Shown here: piece by piece, positions 20,817 through 30,461 of the stretch | Position numbering within the stretch: the first letter of the stretch is position 1 | Layout of the letters: the number at the start of each line of letters is the position of its first letter | NCBI RefSeq assembly: GCF_963678635.1 | Contig: NC_087063.1 | Location: 23,382,701-23,446,700 of the forward strand | From: Symsagittifera roscoffensis | Lineage: Eukaryota > Xenacoelomorpha > Acoela > Convolutidae | DNA: 64,000 nucleotides | Direction of reading: 5' to 3' | Translations under genes and position numbers: made by a program | Notes under the pieces: model-generated | What the model was told of the DNA's origin: nothing | The model's input: only the letters and a program-made list of their open reading frames with translations | The model's database searches: none

Positions 20817-21177
20817 AGATCATCAACAAGACTGAAAGCCTCACATCAGACAAAAGACCTCTCAAAAAATACCTTTTTTTATGTCAACAAATTTCAGACG
20901 ATCGACAAAAAGGATCTTACCCAGCGCATACTACTGAAGCTCGTTTCATCAATTTTCGACCCACCTGAATTAACCCACGCACCCTCAACGAAACTTAAAG
21001 AATTTCGCCTGCTAAGTAGAAGCAGTCATGAATTGTCTCCCCCAGAAAAATGTTTCATTTGACTTGACAGATTCGGAACCTATTACACCAAAGCATTTCT
21101 TGCTTGGATGACCATCTGTGAACCTGCCACATGGTTATTTTTCAGCCTTGATATTCAACAAAAATGACTTCAAGCAA

Positions 21178-21350
21178 TCAGGCACAAGCTTTCACTCAAC
21201 AGTTCTGGAAACGAGTTCTACTCCAATACTTGCCTGCACTCAACCAACGACAAAAATGGACGAAGCCCGCCAAGAGTTTACGACCAGGAGATCTAGTCTA
21301 AATTCTCGAAGATCTCACTCCTCGCGGCTTTTGACTTTGACCCTTGGACT
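21178..21350 (+). pseudogene. BEL/Pao integrase C-terminal domain fragment
   Basis: In the frame from 21,179, 'QQFWKRVLLQYLPAL', 'RQKWTKPAKSLRPGDLV' and 'DLTPRG' match the domain at the C-terminus of BEL/Pao integrases ('FW.RW...YL..L..R.KW......L..GDLV'). A stop follows GDLV. The catalytic integrase core between RT and this fragment is not readable. Confidence 0.75.
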
Positions 21351-21520
21351 GGGTACTACTTAGGTTTCCCGGAGCAGATGGAGTGGTAACCTCGTCAATG
21401 ACAACAGCACAAGATGCAGCAGAAAAACAGAAGATTCACCATCAGACCCATGATTACGATCAACTCATCGACTAAGTGTACTACTACTGACGACACACGA
21501 CATGCCTTCACAATCACCTG

Positions 21521-21626
21521 TGAGATACTTTGGATCTTGTACGGTAACTGTCCCACACGCGCCTTCACTTTCCCCATCTTAGTTCTCTTGTCTCTCCTGT
21601 TGCCTTTAGAGAATTAGTACAGGACA
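21521..21626 (+). repeat. 3' terminal repeat of the BEL/Pao relic
   Basis: About 106 bp matching 17,299-17,415 in ordered blocks, ending AGTACAGGACA. No clear target duplication remains. Confidence 0.65.
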
Positions 21627-22408
21627 AAGATGAAATTAAGTATAAAAAAAAATTTCGCGTTTGTTTTAAACAGGAAAACGGGAAGAAAAGCGAAAGTTCA
21701 ACAAACTGTTGATGCAGTATCGTGGCAAAATTTTCGATACATTTGTTGTAAAACTTAAAAATGTTACTGGAAGTTCTGTTATTTTTAGGACAAAAAGGTA
21801 AAAAGTGCAATTCTTTTCTAAAAAAAAATCCTTTTTCTGGCCTTCAAAGTGGTGATAATCATCATTTATGTTTTCTGGGTGTTCACCTATTTATTTCGGA
21901 CAAACATTCGACTCTTGTGGTCTTGTTGACCCGAAGACAAACAGCAGCTAGCGATCAAAAATTTAGATGTACAGAAAAAAAAGTTTTAAATTTGAAAGCC
22001 TTGTATATACAGAGAACCAGGACGTCCCTCAACCAACGCGAGGACTGTTGACAAAGAGAGCTAACTATTAAACTTTGTTTGTATTGTCACAGAATATTTT
22101 GTATCATTTCTGTTAATAGTAGTATGTTTCATTTTTTTTAATAGTTTTTTGCTTGTGTTTTGCTTTTTGTTTAATTTTTTATTACAATAAAACCATGTGT
22201 ACATGTGTACATTAATACCATGTGTTCTTAAGGTACTAATGATGTGGCAGTGTGCATTGAAATGATTTTAACTTGATGTGTATTCACAGGATTTTCTTTT
22301 TAACATGCTTTACCGTGATTATGTCATAAAATATATTGCATATGCTGCGAAGTTTTTGCTCTAAATAAATGCAGTTTCTATTTGTCACCAACAGTGTTTT
22401 ATTTTTAT
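21627..22408. other. Intergenic, no feature recognised
   Basis: AT-rich. It holds a short minus-strand open frame and one plus-strand frame (21,761-22,051) without recognisable motifs. I see no structure beyond a 'ACATGTGTAC' palindrome-like element near 22,200. Confidence 0.5.
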
Positions 22409-22872
22409 TGTTCCGACTTTTGATACAAAAGTAACGGATTATTTGTGCTCGGGGTGGGTTTTTATTTCTTCAGACAAATTTCGACTTTTTAACTAGCCAT
22501 TTTTGACGGTTTTTTATATCATTCAAAAGGTATTGTTGTCCTGAGCTTAAATTTGAAAAGATATTTCAACTATGATTTATTTTGGCAGAGTTATGCGGGT
22601 TTAAAAAATGCCATAATCAGACTGAAAATCGTTCCAAATTGGCTGAAAGAAGCTTTTTTTGTCGTTAATTCATTTGTTAAAAAGAACAAAATCTATCCGT
22701 TTGTACTTAATATGGCGTGTGGGGTGATAATTTGCATTAAAAAATTAATTTTAAGAAAAAAAAATTTCATTTTATTTTTTTTTGCATTTAATTTTTAAAT
22801 TTTATTACTGCTGCATAAACCTTAAAAGGCAGTCAGAACATTTAGGGCTTCGCCCTGATACGAGCAGTCTTT
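22409..22872 (-). repeat. Dispersed repeat family A, reverse copy
   Basis: Starts TTGTTCCGACTTTTGATACAAAAG and ends with GGGCTTCGCCC then GATACGAGCAGTCTT: the reverse complement of the layout at 1,281-1,824, with the hairpin end at the right. The interior keeps 'TGTGCTCGGGGTGGGTTTTT', 'AACTAGCCATTTTTGACGG' and 'TCGTTCCAAATTGG'. Confidence 0.75.
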
Positions 22873-24118
22873 TGGTCTTTATCTCGGTACTATTATCTCT
22901 CTAATCCTTGATTTTGGCTTGCAGAATGATCGCCTTAATATTAGATTTTTACTCAACTGTCTTTTCCAAACATGAAACAAAATTATATTAAGTTTTTGCA
23001 ACAAGTATGGGCCCATAGTAAACATGCGTTGATGAAGGTTAAGCATTGATAGTTCTTGGCTTTTTGTCAATTTTTTCTAACTTTCCTGGCTTGTGAGGTT
23101 GAAAATATGGATGATGAAATGAGCCTAAATTCTTTTTGTTTTCAATTCTTCTTGTTTCAGACAAATGCTTAAAGAAAATTTCTCAAAAAAACTGTCTTGA
23201 TTGTTTTCTCGGTAAAAAAAGTATCAAAAATCAATTTGAACATAATCGTTAAAAAAATCCTGAGTTTGATCGTGCATAAACTGAAAACGAAATGAAAAAT
23301 CATCTCACGATTAAATTTTTGATCCGCAAAAACTTGGGAGATTGCGAAGAGTTGCCATTGCAGCTACGAAATAAAGAAAAATCAGGAGATATCTTTGGTT
23401 ATCGTATTAATACCCTGGGATTATTGTTGTTGCAACAAAATCTGTCAATTTGATAAATTTTTTTTGGAAAATTGCTTAACAGCTGATATTGAGCAAATCT
23501 TTTTTCCTATCTAATATGAAAGGAGAAATCCCTCATTTTTCCCGTTTGGGGCTACTCTCGTTGATAAGTTTACTATTTTCCCCTTTTTGGTGTTGTTAAT
23601 CGCACTGTTTTTTCAAGCCAATATTCGGTTGCACTCTTTCGTGTCCAATTCTAAACTTTTCTTTTTCAATTCTGCGTTTGGTTTTACATTCGTGTTACAT
23701 GCCGACAGAGAATATGTCAAGATTTATCTTTTTAGGTTTTTTTGAAAAATTGCGTTTAAGTACTAGATTTCTTGGTTATTTGTAAGAACATTTTTTTTTG
23801 CGATAAAGTAAAACAGAAAACTTGAGAAAGCTGTGCAAGGCTAGAAATGCTTAACTGAGTTAATAATTACCTGCTGAGGTAAAAATAAAACGTGAAAAAA
23901 TGTATATATGGACTATCAAGCACGGGTGCGTGCAAGACTTTTTTAAAGTTCTTTTTGTAAAAATTAAAAGCTTTTGAATGAATCAACCATTTAGATTTTG
24001 CAGGATTTTTGGAAATCCGAGAATGACCCTCTGGCAAAAAAAAATCCGCGCCACAGGCAATTTTTTTGGAAGAAATTGCATTTTTAGAGGGTTTCCGAAA
24101 AGTTTTGAAAACAAAATG
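22873..24118. other. Intergenic, no feature recognised
   Basis: AT-rich DNA without convincing coding signal. Short open frames do not carry motifs. Confidence 0.5.
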
Positions 24119-24862
24119 CGATTTTGCAGCGTGCTTGGATTGAGTTGCAAAGCTTTTAGAACTGATATCGGAATGGCTTGTATATTGGAATGGTTAGTCG
24201 AAAATGGCTGTCGTCAAAGTTCCAATTGAGGGTCTTTTCGGAAAAATTTGCAACGAGAATTGAAGAAGGAAGAGAAGTTAGCAGCACGTTGCCCTCACCC
24301 TCGCACGGTACGCTGTTTATCCTTAAAGCTTGAAGCCTTAAAATAGTTTTTCTGAGACCAGAAGAAGCAAACCTACTTTTTTTGAACAAAATTTCTCAAG
24401 AGGAGTTTCCTTTTTTGCTGCTGACAAAGCCGGTAAAAGTAGCTGGATTAATCTAAACATAGGTTAGGAAAATTGAACTGAGACTAGAAAAAATCAAGCA
24501 GATCAGCTGCTGTTTGATACCGCTCTACACTTACAATTTCCTGCAAGAAATTTCGAGATTTTCTGAACATATTATAGGAGTAGAGCAATCATTACCAGCT
24601 ACGAGTCGAAATAAGTCCTTAATAAGTTTACTTCCGCTGGTCACGGAAATACTATATAAGAGCTACCAGCCTTTTAAGGATAAATAGCGTGCCGAGGGTT
24701 CAGTTTTCGTTGCCATTTTATCCAAATAGACCTTCGATCGGAACTTTGACGACAGCCATTTTCGACTAATCATCCCGATATATTAGCCTTGCTCGCCAAT
24801 TTGTACTTCTTTCAGTTCTAAATACTTTGCAACTCAATCCCAGCGCGCTGCAAAAAAAATCG
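24119..24862. repeat. Diverged long inverted repeat
   Basis: Left arm 24,119-24,336 and right arm 24,666-24,862 are inverted relative to each other. Shared blocks in order include 'TTTTGCAGCG', 'ATTGAGTTGCAAAG', 'TTAGTCGAAAATGGCTGTCG', 'TCAAAGTTCC', and 'TTTATCCTTAAA' near the inner ends. The spacer is about 330 bp. The arms are roughly 200 bp and clearly diverged, so this is an old foldback element or an inverted duplication. The arms are more GC-rich than their surroundings, but I do not recognise coding. Confidence 0.65.
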
Positions 24863-25048
24863 TTTATGCAAAAAAGCTTGATTTTTTTTTAACTCGGCCA
24901 TATCAATTTTCCGGGCGCAGGAGAGCTCCCAAAACACTATAAAAGCCCTGTTTTGACAAATTTTTGAAAAAAAACTGGTCAAATTGCCGTTTTTGGGCAC
25001 TTTTTGGGAAGTTTTGACTCTTCCTCTTCTAAATCTGCCCCTGATTAC

Positions 25049-25248
25049 TTATGTAGAGTTGTTGGAAAAGATGAGGAGTGCTGTGTACCGTCGACTCCGT
25101 TGCGTCCGTATCTGGTGCCCATCAGGGGTATCTTCTTGAGTTGTTCCTCGATGGGACTCATGTAGGGGAAAGAGAGAGGGTTCAGTCCAGAGAGGTAGAG
25201 GTCCTCAGTGTTCGCATCCGTCACCACAACTTTGCCCATCATGGTGGC
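25049..25248 (-). CDS. Exon-like island, unknown product
   Basis: On the minus strand a splice acceptor 'TTGTTTTCATCCAG' is followed by a 200-bp open segment in which GCC ACC ATG ATG GGC gives a strong start context, and the sequence ends at a possible donor AA|GTAATC. The open reading contains 'GKVVVTDANTEDLYLSG' and 'IPLMGTRYGRNG'. Third positions are G/C-rich, unlike the AT-rich flanks, which is why I regard it as coding. It may be a first coding exon or an internal exon (200 bp = 66 codons + 2). I do not recognise the family. Other minus-strand exon-like islands lie at 29,779-29,995 and 46,632-46,810 and could belong to the same or different genes. Confidence 0.45.
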
Positions 25249-25554
25249 CTGGATGAAAACAAATGCATTCGTACAGTGCTGATTCAATTTATCTGGAAAA
25301 ATTGAATAAACATGGAAATTTAAAACAAATTTTCTCAAGTTGGACTGAGTTTAGAAAAAAAAGATGATGAAAAATATGCTTCGAAGTTGGACAGAAAAAG
25401 TATTACCAAAAATATATTCCAAAATATATTTTTGGCATTTTTCCAGATAATCAAAAATTACGCCAAATCTATCGGTTAAACTGCTGCCAAAACTATATCA
25501 AAATGAATCTTTTATGTAGGCCACTAAAACACTAATAATTAACAAAGATAACAT

Positions 25555-26220
25555 AGCGAACTGGCAGTTGGAAAAGAGTAATGAACGAAAGGAAACTGAA
25601 AAAAAAAACGGACTAGATTTTTCGAAAACCTTCAAATTTTGGTTTAGGAAGAAAAAAATTAATGGCCTTGAAACTCTATGAATTTGTAGAAAATTTTATG
25701 ATGGACTTTTTTTGTTAAAGTCAGCCCAACTTGAGAAAATCGGGTCAATAGGTTCGAAACTAGAAATCGATCACATTTTTCTTGAACTCAGCAGTTTTGC
25801 TGTTCGATTATGGAGTCTGCTTTTCTTTTAACGACGAAAAATATGAACTTAAAAATTCAAAAGTCAACCGCAAAAATATAATTTGAGCCTGAAAAAATTT
25901 TAAGGCTTTTCTTGAAAAAAAACTATAGAAAAAATCATCGCTACCTATATAAGAACCTGAAACAACCATCGACTCTTAAAATTGCTTTCTTAATTTGCAT
26001 TTGCTTTTCCGGATAATCTGAATCAGCGCTGAAAAACGTAGACTATTCAGTTGCGTGATCGCGCAATAGCCTAGAATGATATGATAATAACTTTGAATAA
26101 ATGAAGAAAAAGTTATTCACGAATATTGAATAAAGTATCTCTTTAACTATTCCTTTTTTTGCAAAAGATAAAAAATTTGTTTCCAGATACTAAACGCGCA
26201 TATGCTTGCCAATTGAATTA
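25555..26220 (+). repeat. Dispersed repeat families B and C, joined copy
   Basis: 25,555-25,950 (family B: 'GTTGGAAAAGAGTAATGAACG', 'TTGCTGTTCGAT', 'AAATTTTAAG.CTTTTC.TGAAAAAAA') recurs at 27,826-27,960, 30,690-31,330, 56,764-57,155 and 61,425-61,755. 25,985-26,220 (family C: 'TTCCGGA.AAT', 'TTATTCACGAATATT', 'ATCTCTTTAAC') recurs at 28,090-28,300. In both places C is followed directly by a reverse family-A copy, so B-C-A may be one composite element. No coding seen. Confidence 0.6.
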
Positions 26221-26239
26221 TTGTCTGATATTTGTTAAA

Positions 26240-26570
26240 AAAAGGGGGTTTAAAAATTGCCCTTTTGGCCAATTTAGGACAATTAACGCGCGATATATTT
26301 CGCACTATTAACGCTTAAGCGGAGATTCAATCCGTCTTAGAAATCGTTCCGAATTGGTTGATGGAAGCTTATTTGTCATAAAAGATTTGTTAGTAGGAAC
26401 AAAATATATCACTGTGTACTTTATATGACGTGTGAGGGGATAAATTTCTGAAACTCAAATTTTAATTTTTTCCATCTTTTTACATTTAATTTTCCATGTT
26501 GTTCCTGCTCCGTGGACTCAAAAAAGCAGTCGGAACATTGAGGGTTTTGACTTGATACGAGCAGTCTTGT
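26240..26570 (-). repeat. Dispersed repeat family A, reverse truncated copy
   Basis: Keeps 'TTGGCCAATTTAGGACAATTAACGCGCG', 'ATCGTTCCGAATTGG', 'TATATGACGTGTGAGGGG', and the hairpin end 'AGCAGTCGGAACATTGAGGG...GATACGAGCAGTCTTG'. It lacks the left end. Directly adjacent to family C. Confidence 0.7.
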
Positions 26571-26714
26571 TTCTTATTTAAGTATACTTATTTTAATTGT
26601 AGAAATCGGAATTCATTTGTCAGTACTTCCAGCACAAAAAAGATAAGTTTTGCTATTTTAAAATTTGGATACTTTTATGAAAAAAGTGTCTATCAAACAA
26701 AACTTTTTGAAATC

Positions 26715-27186
26715 AAAAATTATCACTGGTAAATTACCTTTGATTTTATCTTTAAATTAAATTTGAGCTCCAGTCAACAATGCAAATTTCTGTCAGAATA
26801 AAAAAATTGACTGAATAAAAAACCACCTGTGCATAAATCTTCTACAGCATTGTTTTGGATTCCGCGGCTACTTCTCCAAATTCTATATCTGATTTTAGTC
26901 TTTTTCGCGAGCTTCGAAACTTAAAAGATTCTTAGTAATTTTTAAATGTTTTTTTTTGGTTTTATTGAGTTCATTGACGCTTTACTACGATTTTTTTTGC
27001 CAATGGAAGCAGATATAGAATTTGGAGAAGTAGCCGCGGAATCCAAAACAATGCTGTTGAAGATTTATGCACAGGTGGTTTTTTATTCAGTCAATTTTTT
27101 TATTCTGACAGAAATTTGCATTGTTGACTGGAGCTCAAATTTAATTTAAAGATAAAATCAAAGGTAATTTACCAGTGATAATTTTT
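26715..27186. repeat. Near-perfect 177-bp inverted repeat
   Basis: Left arm 26,715-26,891 and right arm 27,010-27,186 are reverse complements with one mismatch that I can see (ATCTTCT versus ATCTTCA near 26,844), around a 118-bp spacer. The arms start with 'AAAAATTATCACTGGTAAA' and meet the spacer at '...CTATATCTG'. The high arm identity implies a young structure or one kept uniform by conversion. The left edge of the 8.3-kb duplication (26,840) lies inside the left arm. Confidence 0.9.
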
Positions 27187-27520
27187 CTTGAAGATATGGG
27201 GTTTGAAGAATGCTACTTTGGCCAATGTGGAACAATTAACGAGCAATGTTTTGCGTTGATGTAACACGCGTAAGCGAAGGATTGATGGGTTTCAAATTGA
27301 GCTGAGGCAAGTCATTTAGTCCTGTTATTAAAATACAAAATACAAGAACTTTACCTTTTGTACTTAACATGGCGTTCCCTGGTATAAATTGAAGAAAAAA
27401 TGAAAAAAAAAATGTTTAAAAAAATTTGTCACCTTTTCAGATAAAAACCTTCAAACTATCCTTGAAGTGCAACCATAGCTTTTAGGGTTTCGCCCTTATA
27501 TACAATCAATCTTTTTTAAT
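27187..27520 (-). repeat. Dispersed repeat family A, old reverse copy (unit 1)
   Basis: Directly abuts the right arm of the inverted repeat. Recognisable but diverged: 'TTTGGCCAATGTGGAACAATTAACG', 'TGTACTTAACATGGCGT', and the hairpin end 'TAGGGTTTCGCCCTTATATACAATCAATCTT'. The duplicate in unit 2 is at about 35,486-35,818. Confidence 0.65.
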
Positions 27521-28307
27521 TAATACTTTTGCTCCGATGTAAAGTGGAACCTAGTTTCTAATGCTTTAAAGTTCGCACGAATGGTGTACTTTACCTAATT
27601 ACAAATCACCTATATTAGCTACTAATCAATACTAGACATAACTGAGCACCTGAAAATACTTATCAGCATCAGCAGGGGCGATTTAGGGGGGTCTGGGGGG
27701 CTTTGGTGCTGGCGGATGCCTTCTCTCCCTCTCCTCAGGAACTCGACACCCTCACCAACAAAAGTTGCAACCCTTGATATTGTGTTATTACATCCAGCTT
27801 CCCCAAATTTTTCGAGGAACGGTTTTTGAAAAAAAACTGACTGGACTTTTCAAAAACCTTCAAATTTTGATTTACGAAGAAAAAAGTTAATGGCCTTGAA
27901 ACTATGAGTTTGTAGAAATTTTTATGATGGATTTGGCGCCAATGTATATTATGTCACAATAAGGTTTTTATATTGTTCTGGGAGCGTTCGAAAGATCAAT
28001 TTGTTCAATCTAAACAAAAGGTCGACAAAAATGAAAAGTTTGAAAAAATATCAAACCCCCCCCCCCCCCCACAAAAACCCTATATAAGCCCCTGTTTCAA
28101 TTTAAGTTCGTTTTTCCGGACAATTTGAGTCGGCGCTAATCGTGCAAAAGCACCGAATGATCTGATCAGAAAATAGCTTTGAGTAAATGAAGAGAAAACT
28201 ATTCACGAATATTAATTAAAATATCTCTTTAACCAATCCCCTTTTTGCGAAAAAGAAGAGATTTGTTTTGAGGTACTAAATGCAGATATGCTTAACTCTT
28301 GAATTTT

Positions 28308-28615
28308 TGTTCCGGCTTCTGTAACGAAAGTAACGGAGTATTTGTTCTCGGTTTGGTTTTTTTCTCTTCAAGCAAACTTTGATTTTATAACTAGCCATTT
28401 TTGTCGGATTCTTTTTATTCAAAAGATATTGCTGTCCTGAGCTTAAACTTGAAAAACAATATTTCACCTTTGATCAATTTTGATTTTATAACTAGCCATT
28501 TTTGTCGGATTCTTTTTATTCAAAAGATATAGCTGTCCTGAGCTTAAACTTGAAAAACAATATTTCACCTTTGATCAATTTTGATTTTATAACTAGCCAT
28601 TTTTGTCGAAAATTT
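28308..28615 (-). repeat. Family A reverse end with internal 101-bp tandem repeat (unit 1)
   Basis: Starts TTCCGGCTTCTGTAACGAAAGTAACGG (the AGTCGGAAC end of family A, reversed). The segment 'GATTTTATAACTAGCCATTTTTGTCGG...TTTGATCAATTTT' occurs at 28,381, 28,482 and (partial) 28,583, a period of 101 bp and about 2.3 copies. Unit 2 has the same structure at about 36,600-36,899. Confidence 0.8.
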
Positions 28616-29579
28616 GGATTGGGGTTTTACTATTTTTAATGAATATGCAAAACTGAGAATGCTAAATGAATAAGTTTATCATTCCCGCTAAAACCAAAAA
28701 ATGTCAAAAAAAATTTCAAAAACAACCAAAACATGGCAGAATCCCAAAAAATTGTGAACACAAAAAATTTGAATACGAATTATCAATCAAACAATTTAAC
28801 GCACCTTTCATTCTATATAAAATCTAGATAAACTCAACTTCTAGCAAAAGAACTGTTATTTGGACATCCCCCTACACGCCATATAAAGAACAAAGTGATA
28901 AATTTGGTTCCTAATAACAAATTAATTGTGGCAAATAAGCTTCCTTCAACCAATTTGGAACGATTTTTAGGACAGATTAAACCTCCGCTTACGCGTTAAT
29001 AGTGCGAAATACATCGCGCGTTAATTGTCCCAAATTGGCCAAAATGGCAATATTTAAACCATTTACGAAAAAGCATTACAGGTGAAATATCTTTCAAATT
29101 TTAGCTCAAGACAACATTAGCTTCTGTCAGAAAAATTTGTAAAAAATGGCTTGTAGAAAAGTCGAAATTTGTCTCGAGAAAAAAACCCACCCAGAGCACA
29201 AATATTCAGTTACTTTCGTTACGAAAGTCGGAACAAAAAGGAGAATTTGATTAACACAAGCTTCAATATATAATTAACTCGGTAAAAAAAAACACCCAAT
29301 GGGGACAAAATTCAGTGATCGGTCGAAAATTTGGATTGGGGTTTTACTATTTTTAATGAATATGCAAAACTGAGAATGCTAAATGAATAAGTTTATCATT
29401 CCCGCTAAAACCAAAAAATGTCAAAAAAATTTCAAAAACAACCAAAACATGGCAGAATCCCAAAAAATTGTGAACACAAAAAATTTGATTACGAATTATC
29501 AATCAAACAATTTAACGCACCTTTCATTCTATATAAAATCTAGATAAACTCAACTTCTAGCAAAAGAACTGTTATTTGG
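28613..29579. repeat. 250-bp direct repeats flanking a family-A copy (unit 1)
   Basis: 28,613-28,862 and 29,323-29,579 are near-identical direct repeats (beginning CGAAAATTTGGATTGGGG, ending CTGTTATTTGGA). Between them lies a forward family-A copy (28,866-29,246, from 'CACGCCATATAAAG' to 'TTACGAAAGTCGGAACAA') and 76 bp of other sequence. Duplicated in unit 2 at about 36,898-37,871. The arrangement recalls terminal direct repeats, but the edges are not TG/CA and no primer-binding site is visible, so local duplication is as likely. Confidence 0.8.
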
Positions 29580-29778
29580 ATTATTTTTCAAAGAATTTGG
29601 CTTATTCGACCTATGAGTGGAAAACTTAGATTGATTGAGTGAGTGCAAAACTTTGCCCTAATTATTTCAAAAATTGCATAAAAAGTACTAGCAAAGTACT
29701 AAAGCTTGGATGTCATTTTCAATCCGGGCAGAATGGAATTTTAGCATTGGAAGCGACAGTTTTTTAGCCTATTTTTAC

Positions 29779-29995
29779 CTGCAGAAACAGTTTGGCCATC
29801 AAGTGATAATTGAATGGCATGATGTCATTCTCGCCCGAGTAGAAGAAGATGTAGGGGCTGCCAGGGACGAAAGAGCACTTATCCAGCAGTAACTGGAACT
29901 CCTTGTCCGGATTGGATATGTAGGTAGTCATGTTGATCAGGTGCACACAGAAAGAGCTTCTCAAGTTCATGTTCAACAATGTCTCAATATTCTCC
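29779..29995 (-). CDS. Isolated exon, unknown product (unit 1)
   Basis: Minus strand: acceptor 'CTGCAAATTCGCAG' then a 217-bp open segment and a donor 'CTGCAG|GTAAAA'. Reading phase is 2 at the start and 0 at the end (72 full codons). The product segment includes 'NMTTYISNPDKEFQLLLDKC' and 'PGSPYIFFYSGENDIMPF'. Codon third positions are G/C-rich and the flanks are AT-rich. The '(I/V)FFYSG' stretch faintly recalls the active-site region of histidine acid phosphatases, but the expected His is absent and I would not name a family. The same exon is present in unit 2. Confidence 0.6.
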
Positions 29996-30461
29996 CTGCG
30001 AATTTGCAGATAGTTTATAATACTGATTTTGGTAGATACAAAGGTATCTTTTAATTTGTAATTTCGCTATGGAAGAAAATGGAGTGACAGGACGAAAGTA
30101 TCCCATTACAAAATATCCTATACCAATATATCCCAATGGACACAATAGCCCATACCAATATAGCCCACATCAATTAAAATATATCGTGGAGGATTAAAAG
30201 TTAATTTATGATATAGACAACCAAAGATTGGTGCATATATCTATATCGCAATTAAAAAGATATTTGATTCAACTGCCTCAATTATTTTGAGACGCCATAT
30301 AGAGATAGTGCTAATGGTAAAAGACTCTTTTCTAGGGATTAAATTTTATTTTTCGACCTGTTAATGGAGTCATAATTGAAAAAAGACATATCATTACACA
30401 CATAGCACCAATACAATGAACACCAAGATGACAGAATTTATCTACGGTAAAAATTAAGCAA

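Larger units (their letters stand above)
17299..21626 (+). mobile_element. Decayed BEL/Pao LTR retrotransposon
   Basis: Short similar ends at 17,299-17,415 and 21,521-21,626 flank plus-strand relics in BEL/Pao order: gag with its characteristic start and zinc-knuckle 'KHHTLL' block, protease end and RT, and the integrase C-terminal domain. The RT catalytic box is lost and all frames are broken. A GGCACC block shortly after the left end (TGGCACCAAAG, about 17,419) could be the primer-binding site. The family is confined to animals, which supports a metazoan source. The ends are diverged and the real LTRs may once have been longer. Confidence 0.8.

Noticed and set aside
27674-27710. G-rich run (GGGG...GGGGGG...GGGGGG) as a G-quadruplex
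   Set aside because: Only three long G runs followed by GG; I cannot support a four-run motif, though it recurs in unit 2.
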